Shown piece after piece: positions 34,022-42,105 of a stretch of DNA of 64,000 nucleotides. The position numbers were made by a program, and so were the translations under genes. The DNA lies in the NCBI RefSeq assembly GCF_035944375.1, contig NZ_DASZBE010000041.1. One strand, written 5' to 3'. A model generated the notes under the pieces. The model searched no databases. It saw only the letters and a list, made by a program, of their open reading frames with translations, and had not been told where the DNA came from. The DNA is from Allobosea sp035944375 (GTDB lineage Bacteria > Pseudomonadota > Alphaproteobacteria > Rhizobiales > Beijerinckiaceae). Position 1 is the stretch's first letter; each line of letters opens with the position of its first letter.

Positions 34022-35641
34022 CTACTTCTTCGCGCGCTCGGCCTGCTGCGGCGCGGCGGGACGCACCGTCTTGTAGCGGTCGAGCCTGACCTTGATCATC
34101 TCGTTGAACTTGCGATGGACCTCGGAGACCGAGAGCGTCTTGGTTTCGCCCCCGGCCTCGGCATAGAAGATCGGCCGGTTGGCCTGGGCCGGCCGCGGCA
34201 GCAGATCGGCCGCCTTGACGTCCGGCTTTTCCTCCATCGTCTCGATGAAGGTTTGGGCGGCGTCGGGGCCGAGGAAGTGGATCAGGTAGATCTCGCCGCC
34301 GGTGAGATGGCGGCCCATCGCCTTCTCCAGCCGCAGCGTGTCACGCTTCAGCATCTCGCCGGCCAGCAGCGCCGAGAGATAGGGCTCGCGCCTGAGATCG
34401 AGGATGCGCTGGCGCTCGGCCGCATCCGCCACAAAGAACTGCCGGCCGTTGCGGCCGATCAGCTTCGCCTCGGCCGCCAGCCCGTGCTTCGCCCCGAACT
34501 CGCTGACGACGCCGAGCCAGGTCTGCTCGATGAACTGGTAGAGCCCCGTGGCAGACGACGTCTTGGCCTGGACCGACGTCGAGAACGACGATTCCTTGTC
34601 GGCCACCGCCATCAGCAGCGTCGGATCGGCCCCGACCACCTTGCCGGCGCGCACGATCGTCTCGACGAGATGCCGCCGGATCCGGATCGGCCCGAAGGTC
34701 AGCAACTGCTCGGGATCGCCGCCGGTCGTGATCGGCGCCTGCGGAATCCGCGAGCGCGTGCCTGGCGCCGCCTGGCCGGCGGGCAGTTTCGGCGGCACCA
34801 GCAGGATGTTGGCCGGCGGCAGCATCAGCGGCACGACAGGGATCTCCGGCGGGCTGTCCGCCTGTTCCTTGATCGCCGCAAGGCTGGGATCGGCCCTGAG
34901 CGCGAACTCGGTCGCCTCGCGCGCTGCCTCCAGATCGCTTTCGACCGAGGACAGGATCAGCGAGGGCCGCGCCGCCGTCTGGAGCGCCGGAGCGCTCATG
35001 ATCGCGACCATCTCGGGGTCGGGCGGCGCCTCCGGCTGCCGCAGCTTGACGAGCGCGACGCCGAACACCGCCGCGGCGAGGCAGGTGACCCCCGCCACGA
35101 GCGCAATCATCGTCGCCCGGCCGGAACCTGCCGCCCCGGGCACAGGCGCCGCAGCGGCACGGGGAGGCGATGCGCCTTCTGCTCCGGCAGCGATCGAAGC
35201 CGGCCCAGGCGGAACCGGAGCCGCCGGCGCGGCCTCGCCGACCACACGCCGGCGCAACGCCATGAACCAGTCGCCTCCCTGGGTCTCCAGCGTCGCGAGG
35301 TCGCTGATGAGCCGGCGCGCGGTCAGCCCCGGCACGCCCGCCTCGCGCTCGACCGCAGTGGCAGCTCCCTTCGGACCCTGCTCGGCACTCATCCGCAGCG
35401 CAAAAAACCAGAGCTGCAGCGGCGTGCGGCGGTTGTCGAGCGCGGTGCCGCCTCCGGGCTGGATCAGGTAGTTGCAATGCTCGCAGGCGAAGGCGCGCAG
35501 CTTGATCCGGGGCTGAAACGCGCTCGGGCGGCCGCAGGCGGCGCAGGTCAGCTGCGTGCCGCCGTGACGCGCGCGCATCAGCGCGTCGAGGCAGGCCTCT
35601 TCGGGAAACACGGCCTGGAACTGCTTGAAGCGTTCACCCAT
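34022..35641 (-). CDS. Chimera: transposase-type zinc ribbon, membrane segment, lytic transglycosylase (SLT-like) domain
   Basis: The 539-residue product combines unrelated parts. Residues 1-130 resemble the N-terminus of IS1595/ISXO2-type transposases: FPEEACLDALMRARHGG, CxxC pairs at 33/36 and 53/56, NRRTPLQLWFFALRM, and a helix-turn-helix-like VPGLTARRLISDLATL. No transposase catalytic domain follows. A membrane helix spans about 178-199. The C-terminal half is lytic-transglycosylase-like: Glu350 in LMAVADKESSFST, then SATGLYQFIEQTWLG and a long helical tail with IYLIHFLGPDAAQTF. Predicted topology puts the zinc ribbon in the cytoplasm and the enzyme in the periplasm. It may open the wall for the T6SS or the caspase module nearby. 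GAGGG precedes the ATG. Confidence 0.75.
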   Translation of the reverse strand: MGERFKQFQAVFPEEACLDALMRARHGGTQLTCAACGRPSAFQPRIKLRAFACEHCNYLIQPGGGTALDNRRTPLQLWFFALRMSAEQGPKGAATAVEREAGVPGLTARRLISDLATLETQGGDWFMALRRRVVGEAAPAAPVPPGPASIAAGAEGASPPRAAAAPVPGAAGSGRATMIALVAGVTCLAAAVFGVALVKLRQPEAPPDPEMVAIMSAPALQTAARPSLILSSVESDLEAAREATEFALRADPSLAAIKEQADSPPEIPVVPLMLPPANILLVPPKLPAGQAAPGTRSRIPQAPITTGGDPEQLLTFGPIRIRRHLVETIVRAGKVVGADPTLLMAVADKESSFSTSVQAKTSSATGLYQFIEQTWLGVVSEFGAKHGLAAEAKLIGRNGRQFFVADAAERQRILDLRREPYLSALLAGEMLKRDTLRLEKAMGRHLTGGEIYLIHFLGPDAAQTFIETMEEKPDVKAADLLPRPAQANRPIFYAEAGGETKTLSVSEVHRKFNEMIKVRLDRYKTVRPAAPQQAERAKK

Positions 35642-35757
35642 CGGCCCTCACCCGGCCGGCCCTCCGCATCGGCCGCGACGACATCACCCTCTCGCCCCGC
35701 CCTGCCGGAGCGTCAGCATAGGCGGAGGCGCAGGCGGCGACAATTGCCGTCGCCCGC

Positions 35758-37314
35758 TCAGGGATGGAGCAGGCCGAGCCGCGCCACATCCTTCAGATGC
35801 ACCGTGACCTCCGCCGCCGTCGCCCGCCGCGGCAGATCGCCGACATCGGCACCGGAGCCGTGCGCCTCGTCGAGGAAGCGGTTGAGATCGGCCAGCAGCA
35901 TCTCCGGCGTACGCGAACCGTCCAGCAGATCGACGAATTTGCGGACGATGACCCCGTCCAGCGCGACCATGCGATGGCGCAGATCGGTCACCTCCCGCGA
36001 GGTCTGCGCCTGCCAGCGCGCGACCAGGCTGGCGCGGGGCCGCTCGGCCACCTCGGTCGTCAGCGGCGGCGGCTCCAGGGTGATGTCGAGCAGCCCGGCC
36101 TTGAAGATGGCGAGCAGTGCGTCGTCGAGGCGCGCCACCTGCCCGGCCACATCGGGTCCGAGCGCCTCGCCGACATCGGCCACCGACTGGCTGACGAGCG
36201 CGTCGAAGGCGATGCTGCCCGGCCAGGCGCGGCTCAGGCGCCGCAGCGCCGCCTTGCACAGAGGCAGGTCGACGGAAAGCCGCACGCCCTCGTCGAATTC
36301 GAATCGGTCGATGCCCGGCCTGGCTTCCTCGCCCTCGCCCTCCTCGACCAGCCGCGCACGCGCAGCGAGGTGGTAGGGCGCGAGCGCGCCCGGCTTGATG
36401 CCGCGCCGCAGGGGGATTCCCTCGCGGCAGAGCAGCGTCTCGCGGAAGGCGCGCCCGATCAACAGGTCGAGCGTCTGCTCCCGCAGCACCCCCTGCTCGG
36501 TCGGAATCGCGGCCAGCATCGCCTGGGCCGGGCCCTTTGCCGCCCCGTACATGTTGGGAAAGGAGGCGTCGGCCAGAAATTGCAGCCCCTGCCGCCCTGC
36601 CGCGTCGAGCACCTCGTGCAGCGCGAAGGCCCGCGCCCCGGGGTTGAGATCGTCGTGATAGAGCACGTTGTCGGGCGTGTCCGCGATCTGGCGCAGGCGC
36701 TGGCGCAGTGCTGCGCCATGAAACGTGTCTCCGTCGCTCGCCTCGGCGAAGGCCTTGAGCGCGGCACGTGCGGCGCGCACGCGCTCCGTCGGCTCGGTGA
36801 TGTCGCGCGTGGCGTAGAGCATCACGTCGCGGGCGAGATCGCGCAGGCGGCAGCCGGGCAGCGCGTTGTAGCTGACATAGGCGACGCCCTGCGGCGCCAG
36901 CAACTCGCCGAAGATCGCGACGATCCGCTCGCGCACGGCATCGGGCACCCAGGAATAGACGCCGTGGACCAGAATGTAGTCGAACCGCCCGAGTTCGGGC
37001 CCGACATCCATGATGTTGCGGTGGTGGAAGACCAGATTGCCGAGGCCAAGCTCGGTCGTCGCCCGCTGCGCCAGCGCGATCGCGCTGCCGCTGAGGTCGA
37101 TGCCGACGAATTCGCTGCCCGGATACTGGGCCGCCATCGGGATCAGGTTGCCGCCACGCCCGCAGCCGAGTTCAAGGACCCGCATCGCATGGGGCGATGC
37201 CGCCGCCATGCCGTGGAAATGCGCGATCGTGGCCAGCCTGGCCGGATGCGTCTGCGCGAAGGCGTGGCCGGGATAGGCGACCGCGTCATAGGGATTGATC
37301 GTCATGTCGTTCAT
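35758..37314 (-). CDS. SAM-dependent methyltransferase with regulatory domain (PKMT-like)
   Basis: The 518-residue product has a class I methyltransferase domain first (about 40-200): VLELGCGRGGNLIPMA is motif I, FVGIDLSGSAI motif II, and FDYILVHGVYSWVPD a later motif. A middle segment matches the methyltransferase regulatory domain type (from about 205, with NVLYHDDLNP), and the C-terminus looks like a winged-helix tail. This architecture resembles rickettsial PKMT enzymes that methylate lysines of outer-membrane proteins; that is recalled similarity. The ATG at 37314 with GGGG upstream was chosen over an unconserved longer frame to 37392. It sits after an OmpA-like gene, a possible substrate. 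Confidence 0.8.
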   Translation of the reverse strand: MNDMTINPYDAVAYPGHAFAQTHPARLATIAHFHGMAAASPHAMRVLELGCGRGGNLIPMAAQYPGSEFVGIDLSGSAIALAQRATTELGLGNLVFHHRNIMDVGPELGRFDYILVHGVYSWVPDAVRERIVAIFGELLAPQGVAYVSYNALPGCRLRDLARDVMLYATRDITEPTERVRAARAALKAFAEASDGDTFHGAALRQRLRQIADTPDNVLYHDDLNPGARAFALHEVLDAAGRQGLQFLADASFPNMYGAAKGPAQAMLAAIPTEQGVLREQTLDLLIGRAFRETLLCREGIPLRRGIKPGALAPYHLAARARLVEEGEGEEARPGIDRFEFDEGVRLSVDLPLCKAALRRLSRAWPGSIAFDALVSQSVADVGEALGPDVAGQVARLDDALLAIFKAGLLDITLEPPPLTTEVAERPRASLVARWQAQTSREVTDLRHRMVALDGVIVRKFVDLLDGSRTPEMLLADLNRFLDEAHGSGADVGDLPRRATAAEVTVHLKDVARLGLLHP

Positions 37315-37455
37315 CCCCGTCGCCTGCTCCCCGGACGCGGCCGTGCCTCGCGCCGCATCGGACCCCGAACGGCGCCGCGGCGCCTCCTCCATTCGAATGA
37401 GTCGCCGGGCCGCAGCCGAAAATGCGGCATCGCCCGGCCGGGTTCGGCCCGGGCC

Positions 37456-38670
37456 TCAGCAGCCGATGACCTTGAACTCCACCCGCCGGTCGAGCGCGTC
37501 GCTCGCATCGTCCCTGCCGGTGCCGACCAGATTGTCGCGGAAACCGCGGCCGCTCGCGATCATCCGGCTGCGGCCATCGGGCATCCCGCTCAGCAGCAGG
37601 TCCATGATGAACTGCGCCCGCAGCACCGAAAGCCGCTCGTTCAGGGCCGGCGGCCCCGTGCGCGAGGTGTGGCCGACGATCTCGAGGCAGGCGTTCTTCT
37701 GGCGCACGCGGGTCGCGATCTGGCTCAGCCACATCGGATAGGGCTCGGTCGTCTGCGGATTGTCGATGAACTGCGTCGAGCCCGGCCGGAACAGCAGCCG
37801 GACCGACAGCTGTTCGGTGCTCAGCCCGTAATCGACGAGATCGCCGAAGGCATCGACCGCGTCGTCGCGACGGCCGAGCTTGGCATTGGCGAGATAGGTG
37901 CCGACGCGCACGCGGTGCTGATCGCCGCCCGGCAGCTTGCGCGCCGTGCGGTAGAAGGCGAGCGCCTCGCGAAAGCGCTGCGCCTCGTATTCGGCGATGC
38001 CGTCCTGGATCAGCGCATTCGCCGGCAGCCGGTCGACATAGGCCGGATCCAGCCGCCCGCCCATCGGCGTGCCCTGGCAGGTCTTCACATAGGCGTCGGT
38101 CGCCTGGTCCTTCGCCCAGACGGGAGCGTCGCGGAAATAGGGCGTCGGCGTGACGTCGACGTCGTCTGGCGTCGCACGGGCCACGCCCTTGGCGACCACG
38201 CTGCGCGAGCCGAGATCGGCCAGGCTCAGGCAGATCCGGAACGCGTCGGGCGGGCTCTCGTTGCCAGCCAGGCTGATCGCGGTGAAGGTCCCGACGAGCA
38301 CGACCGGATTGCGCGCCAGCACCTCCGGCGTGAAGGGCTGCACGACGAAGCGCGGATAGGAGGTGCGGACGATCTCGACGAGCCTCTGCTGCATCGCGCG
38401 CGTCGCGGCCGATTGCGCGCCCGACGCGGCGTCGATGAGCGGGTCGATCACCAACTCGATGCGGTCGCCCGTGATCGCAGCCTTGCCGAAGAGTTCGGTC
38501 GCGGCCCGCTGCAGCGCCTCGGGGAACGGCACGGGCACCGGTGCCGCAGGCTGGGCCCAGCCCGGCGCCGGAAGGACGGCCAGGGGCGCAATCGCCAGAA
38601 CGATCCGCGCCAGCCGCAGCAGCACGGCTCCACCGCGAGAGCGGGTGCGGACGGATGATCTCACCGGCAC
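37456..38670 (-). CDS. Secreted OmpA-like domain protein
   Basis: The 404-residue product starts at a GTG that overlaps the upstream caspase gene by 10 bases. A signal peptide (about 1-39, ending APGWAQ) is followed by a unique domain (about 40-215), a helical repeat-like segment with IAEYEAQRFREALAFYRTA, and a C-terminal OmpA-like domain (about 290-404). That domain has FRPGSTQFIDN, LEIVGHTSRTGPPALNE and LDRRVEFKVIGC. It probably attaches to peptidoglycan in the periplasm. Translational coupling to the caspase suggests the two proteins work together. Confidence 0.85.
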   Translation of the reverse strand: MPVRSSVRTRSRGGAVLLRLARIVLAIAPLAVLPAPGWAQPAAPVPVPFPEALQRAATELFGKAAITGDRIELVIDPLIDAASGAQSAATRAMQQRLVEIVRTSYPRFVVQPFTPEVLARNPVVLVGTFTAISLAGNESPPDAFRICLSLADLGSRSVVAKGVARATPDDVDVTPTPYFRDAPVWAKDQATDAYVKTCQGTPMGGRLDPAYVDRLPANALIQDGIAEYEAQRFREALAFYRTARKLPGGDQHRVRVGTYLANAKLGRRDDAVDAFGDLVDYGLSTEQLSVRLLFRPGSTQFIDNPQTTEPYPMWLSQIATRVRQKNACLEIVGHTSRTGPPALNERLSVLRAQFIMDLLLSGMPDGRSRMIASGRGFRDNLVGTGRDDASDALDRRVEFKVIGC

Positions 38671-40184
38671 AGTTGCAGCTGCTCCTTGGCCTGCGCGGTC
38701 AGCTCGCCGAGCTGCGCCCGCAGCAGGATCTCGCTGCAGGTCGCGGCACTCGGCCGCCCCGTCGGGGCCCGGGCGGCCTGCGGCCGTGCAACCGGCGCGA
38801 TCGTGCTGGCGGCCGGCTCCGCTGCGGGGCGCCCGGTCAGCGAGCGCTCGGGCCCCGGCGTCGGCGCGTCCAGCGCGAGGCTCGGCCGCGCCGGAGACGA
38901 CATGGTCAGCGTCCCCATCCGCGCCGCCATCGCCTGCTCCATCAGCAGCCGCTCATCGGCAAGCCGCTTCTTCTCGGTTTCGAGCGAGGCCAGTTCGCGG
39001 TCCCGCCGCGAGACCTCCTCGGCGAGGCGCTCGCGCTCGGCCTGCTCGCGCGCCGGCGGGATCGCGACCGGCCGCACCGTCCCTGCTGAGGGAGAGGCAG
39101 GCGACCGCGCCGCGGGTGGCGGGGCGATCGTCAGCGAGGCCTCGTTCTGGCGCTTGGCGAGGTCGGTCGCCGCCTGCTGGCGCACGCGCTCGGCCCGCTC
39201 GACGCGCTCCAGCAGGGCGCGCTCGCGCGCGGCGAATTCGCGGGCGAGCTGGTCGCGCTCCCTCACCTCGTCGGCGCGGCGCTCCAGCAGGTCGAGCCGC
39301 GTACGGGCGTCGATGGTGAAGAAGCTGGTCGGATAGCGGCGGATGAAATCGTGATAGACCGCCGGATCCTCGCTCGTCCGGATCCGCCCCCAGACGTCGC
39401 TGTCGGTCTCGGCGCGGTTCAGGTAGAAATCGCCCAGCAGCGACAGCGACAGCTCCGGTGTCTGGCGCCCGTTGGTCGCGTCGTAGACGCTCTTCTGAAC
39501 CCGTCGGAACACGGTCGCCACCTCGACGCCCGGCTGGTCGATCTCCCGCACCAGCGCAGCCGTGAAGGGGCTGTTGCGGCCGGTCCCGTCGGCAGCGACG
39601 TCATTGGCCTGGGTGGCATAGGCGATCACCATGCCCTGTGCCCGCGCGACGGGGGCGAGGCCAGTGCCGACGGAGAAGCTGCGCGTGCCCTGGCGCTTGG
39701 CGAGTTGCGTCACGAACGGGTTGTTGCGGCAGGCGTCCAGCACCATGATCTTGACGCCACGCGAGAAGTTCAGCGCCGTCACCACGTCGTTCAGCCGCGT
39801 CGTCTCGTACTGGACGCCGATCTCGTCCTCGACCCGCGCCTCGACCGGCACGAGATAGTTCTCGCCGTTGAACTGCAGCCCGTGCCCGGCATAGTAGAAC
39901 ATCGCGGCATCGGCATCCTGCGCCAGACGCGCGAACCGGGTCACCGCCTGGTCCATGCCGCGCTTGTCGAGATCGACGCCATCCACCACCTCGAAGCCGA
40001 CCTTGCGCAGCGCGGCCACCATGTCGCGCGCGTCGTTGACCGTGTTGGGCAGGACGGGCGCGTTGGCATAGCTCGAATTGCCGATCACCAGCGCGACACG
40101 ACGCTCCTTCGTCGCAGCAGCAGGCAGCGCCAGCCACAGCAATGCGAGACCCATCAGCAAAGTCAGCCGGGCGATCGGGGGCAT
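38661..40184 (-). CDS. Secreted caspase-family (C14) protease
   Basis: The 507-residue product has a signal peptide (about 1-24, ending PAAA) and a caspase p20-like domain (about 27-245). Its catalytic dyad is intact: His101 in MFYYAGHGLQFNG and Cys152 in IMVLDACRNNPF. RVALVIGNSSYAN is the usual first strand. A C-terminal half with charged coiled-coil sequence (about 290-400) and a Pro/Ala-rich region ends in TCSEILLRAQLG. AAGGA precedes the ATG. Caspase-like proteins with this periplasmic layout are known in alphaproteobacteria, but their substrates are not. It heads a leftward run and faces a divergent operon encoding a Ser-substituted homologue. Confidence 0.88.
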   Translation of the reverse strand: MPPIARLTLLMGLALLWLALPAAATKERRVALVIGNSSYANAPVLPNTVNDARDMVAALRKVGFEVVDGVDLDKRGMDQAVTRFARLAQDADAAMFYYAGHGLQFNGENYLVPVEARVEDEIGVQYETTRLNDVVTALNFSRGVKIMVLDACRNNPFVTQLAKRQGTRSFSVGTGLAPVARAQGMVIAYATQANDVAADGTGRNSPFTAALVREIDQPGVEVATVFRRVQKSVYDATNGRQTPELSLSLLGDFYLNRAETDSDVWGRIRTSEDPAVYHDFIRRYPTSFFTIDARTRLDLLERRADEVRERDQLAREFAARERALLERVERAERVRQQAATDLAKRQNEASLTIAPPPAARSPASPSAGTVRPVAIPPAREQAERERLAEEVSRRDRELASLETEKKRLADERLLMEQAMAARMGTLTMSSPARPSLALDAPTPGPERSLTGRPAAEPAASTIAPVARPQAARAPTGRPSAATCSEILLRAQLGELTAQAKEQLQLCR

Positions 40185-40304
40185 GAGGTCCTTCAGGTCC
40201 TTACTCGGCGCAATCTAGCGGAGCGGCCGCCGGAAATCCAGACGTCGAGGCCGTGCGGCCTCAGATCAGGTACATGCAAACCGTTGAGGAAAAGGCTATT
40301 TGGC

Positions 40305-40333
40305 TTGCCCGAAGACACCGCCGCTGTTAGATT
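40305..40333 (+). promoter_or_regulatory. Probable promoter of the DUF4399/caspase-like operon
   Basis: TTGCCC (40305-40310) and TAGATT (40328-40333) are separated by 17 bases, with four of six matches in each hexamer. The GTG start at 40367 follows 33 bases later, behind a GAGGGG ribosome-binding site. It lies in the 182-base gap between divergent secreted caspase and DUF4399 genes. Confidence 0.5.
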
Positions 40334-40366
40334 TTCGGGGCTGGGAGAGCGAGGGGAACAGGGCCG

Positions 40367-41635
40367 GTGCACAGGTTTGGGCTCGGCATCATATCGGCGC
40401 TCCTGACGCTGGCCGTCGTCGCTGCGGCATTCGTTCCCGCCGCGTCCGCCCAGGAGGCGGCCCGGCCGCGGAGCAAGGCACCGGCCGATGCCCGGCTCGA
40501 TTTCATCGATATCGCCGATGGAGCGCGCCTTCCTGGCAAATTCCTGGTCCGTTTCGCGCTCTCGGGCATGGAAGTCGCCCCCGCCGGGCAACCGCAACCC
40601 AATGCCGGGCATCATCATATCCTGATCGACACCGAGCTGCCGCCGCTCGACCAGCCGATTCCGAGCGATTTCAACCACCTTCATCTCGGCAGCGGTCAGA
40701 CCGAGATCGAGGTCGTGCTGCCGGCGGGCCGCCATACGCTGCAGCTTCTCTTCGCCGATCACGATCACGTGCCCCATGACCCGCCCGTGATGTCGCAGCG
40801 GATCACCATCGACGTCGGCGAGGGACCCGACGAGAAGGCGCGGACCGCTTCCTCGCCCGGCGCCCTGGTCTTTTTCGTCGACCTTGTCGACGGGGCGACG
40901 ATCCCGACACGCTCGATCATCCGCTTCGGCGCGGAGGGCGTGGCACTGTCGCCGGCCGGCACGCCGCATCCCAATGGCGGCCATCACCATTTGCTGATCG
41001 ACACCGCACTGCCACCGCTCGACCACGAGATCCCGAGCGACTTCAACCATGTCCATTTCGGGCGCGGCCAGACCGAGGCCGAGATCACGCTGCCGCCGGG
41101 CGAACACACCTTGCAGCTGCTGCTCGGCGACCACGACCATGTCCCCCATGACCCGCCGCTGATGTCGCAGCGCATCCGGGTGCGCGTCGTCGAGAGCGAT
41201 CAGCTGGCCTCGGTGACGCAGCCGGCGACCCGGCCGGACGGCAAGCCCGCGCTGACCCCCGCCCCGCCGGACGCCGCCGTCTATTTCATCTACCCGCGCA
41301 ACGGCGACGTGATCTTCCCGACCACCACGGTCCGCTTCGGGCTGCGCAACATGGGCGTGGCGCCCGCCGGCGTCGCCAAGCCCAACACCGGGCACCACCA
41401 CCTGATCGTCAACGCGCCGACGCCGCCGCTCGACGAGGCGATTCCGGCCGATCTCAATCACATCCATCTCGGCGGTGGACAGACCGAGCGACGCATCACC
41501 CTGCCCCGCGGCGAACACACGCTGCAGTTGATCTTCACCGACGAGAACCATGTGCCGCATGATCCGCCGATCCTGTCGGAGCGGATCCGCGTGACGGTGG
41601 CGCCCGGCGGCAGACGCCCGGAGAAGCGGCGATGA
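40367..41635 (+). CDS. Secreted protein with three tandem DUF4399 domains
   Basis: The 422-residue product starts at a GTG with GAGGGG upstream and has a signal peptide (about 1-29, ending ASAQ). Three copies of one domain of about 105-110 residues follow, encoded around 40493-40815, 40864-41187 and 41272-41605. Each has the same His-rich core: GHHH, then D-x-NH-x-H, GQTE, HTLQL and HVPHDPP. These conserved histidines suggest metal binding. I recall the family as DUF4399, with no assigned reaction. The copies have diverged, so the triplication is old. Its stop overlaps the start of a single-domain paralogue by 4 bases. Confidence 0.85.
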   Translation: MHRFGLGIISALLTLAVVAAAFVPAASAQEAARPRSKAPADARLDFIDIADGARLPGKFLVRFALSGMEVAPAGQPQPNAGHHHILIDTELPPLDQPIPSDFNHLHLGSGQTEIEVVLPAGRHTLQLLFADHDHVPHDPPVMSQRITIDVGEGPDEKARTASSPGALVFFVDLVDGATIPTRSIIRFGAEGVALSPAGTPHPNGGHHHLLIDTALPPLDHEIPSDFNHVHFGRGQTEAEITLPPGEHTLQLLLGDHDHVPHDPPLMSQRIRVRVVESDQLASVTQPATRPDGKPALTPAPPDAAVYFIYPRNGDVIFPTTTVRFGLRNMGVAPAGVAKPNTGHHHLIVNAPTPPLDEAIPADLNHIHLGGGQTERRITLPRGEHTLQLIFTDENHVPHDPPILSERIRVTVAPGGRRPEKRR

Positions 41636-42069
41636 CCCCGTCACGTTTCGCCGCTCTCCTTGCCGCCTCGGTCCTGCTGGCTGCGTCCCCGGACCTTGCG
41701 CAGTCCGGCTCGGGTCGGCAGCCCGCGCCCAAGGGGGCGGAGGTCTATTTCCACTATCCCCTCGACGGGTTGCGCGTGCCCGAGCGCTTCACGGTGCGCA
41801 TGGGGCTGAAGGAGATGGGCCTCGCGCCCGCCGGCACCGAATGGGCCAACACGGGGCATCACCATCTCTTGATCAACACCGAGCCCGGCCCGCCCGACCA
41901 GCCCATTCCCGCCGACTACAACAACATCCATCTCGGCAATGGCCAGAGCGAAGTGGTGGTGACGCTGCCCAAGGGCCGCCACACCTTGCAGCTCCTGCTG
42001 GGAGACCATAACCACGTTCCGCATGATCCTCCCGTGATGTCGCGCAAGATCACGGTCTATGTGCGCTGA
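41632..42069 (+). CDS. Secreted single-domain DUF4399 protein
   Basis: The 145-residue product is a signal peptide (about 1-24, ending DLAQ) plus one DUF4399 domain containing NTGHHHLLIN, NNIHLGNGQSE and NHVPHDPPVMS. It is most like the repeats of the preceding gene, which its ATG overlaps (ATGA), so it probably arose by local duplication. Periplasmic location is expected. Function is unknown; the clustered His residues favour a metal site. Confidence 0.87.
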   Translation: MTPSRFAALLAASVLLAASPDLAQSGSGRQPAPKGAEVYFHYPLDGLRVPERFTVRMGLKEMGLAPAGTEWANTGHHHLLINTEPGPPDQPIPADYNNIHLGNGQSEVVVTLPKGRHTLQLLLGDHNHVPHDPPVMSRKITVYVR

Positions 42070-42105
42070 GGCGGCGCGATGCGGTCGGGAGGAATTCGGA
42101 GGCAG

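Noticed and set aside
35764..38658. Long open frame on the plus strand opposite the methyltransferase and OmpA-like genes
   Set aside because: The minus-strand genes have clear domains and ribosome-binding sites; the plus-strand product is Arg/Gln-rich with no recognisable motif.
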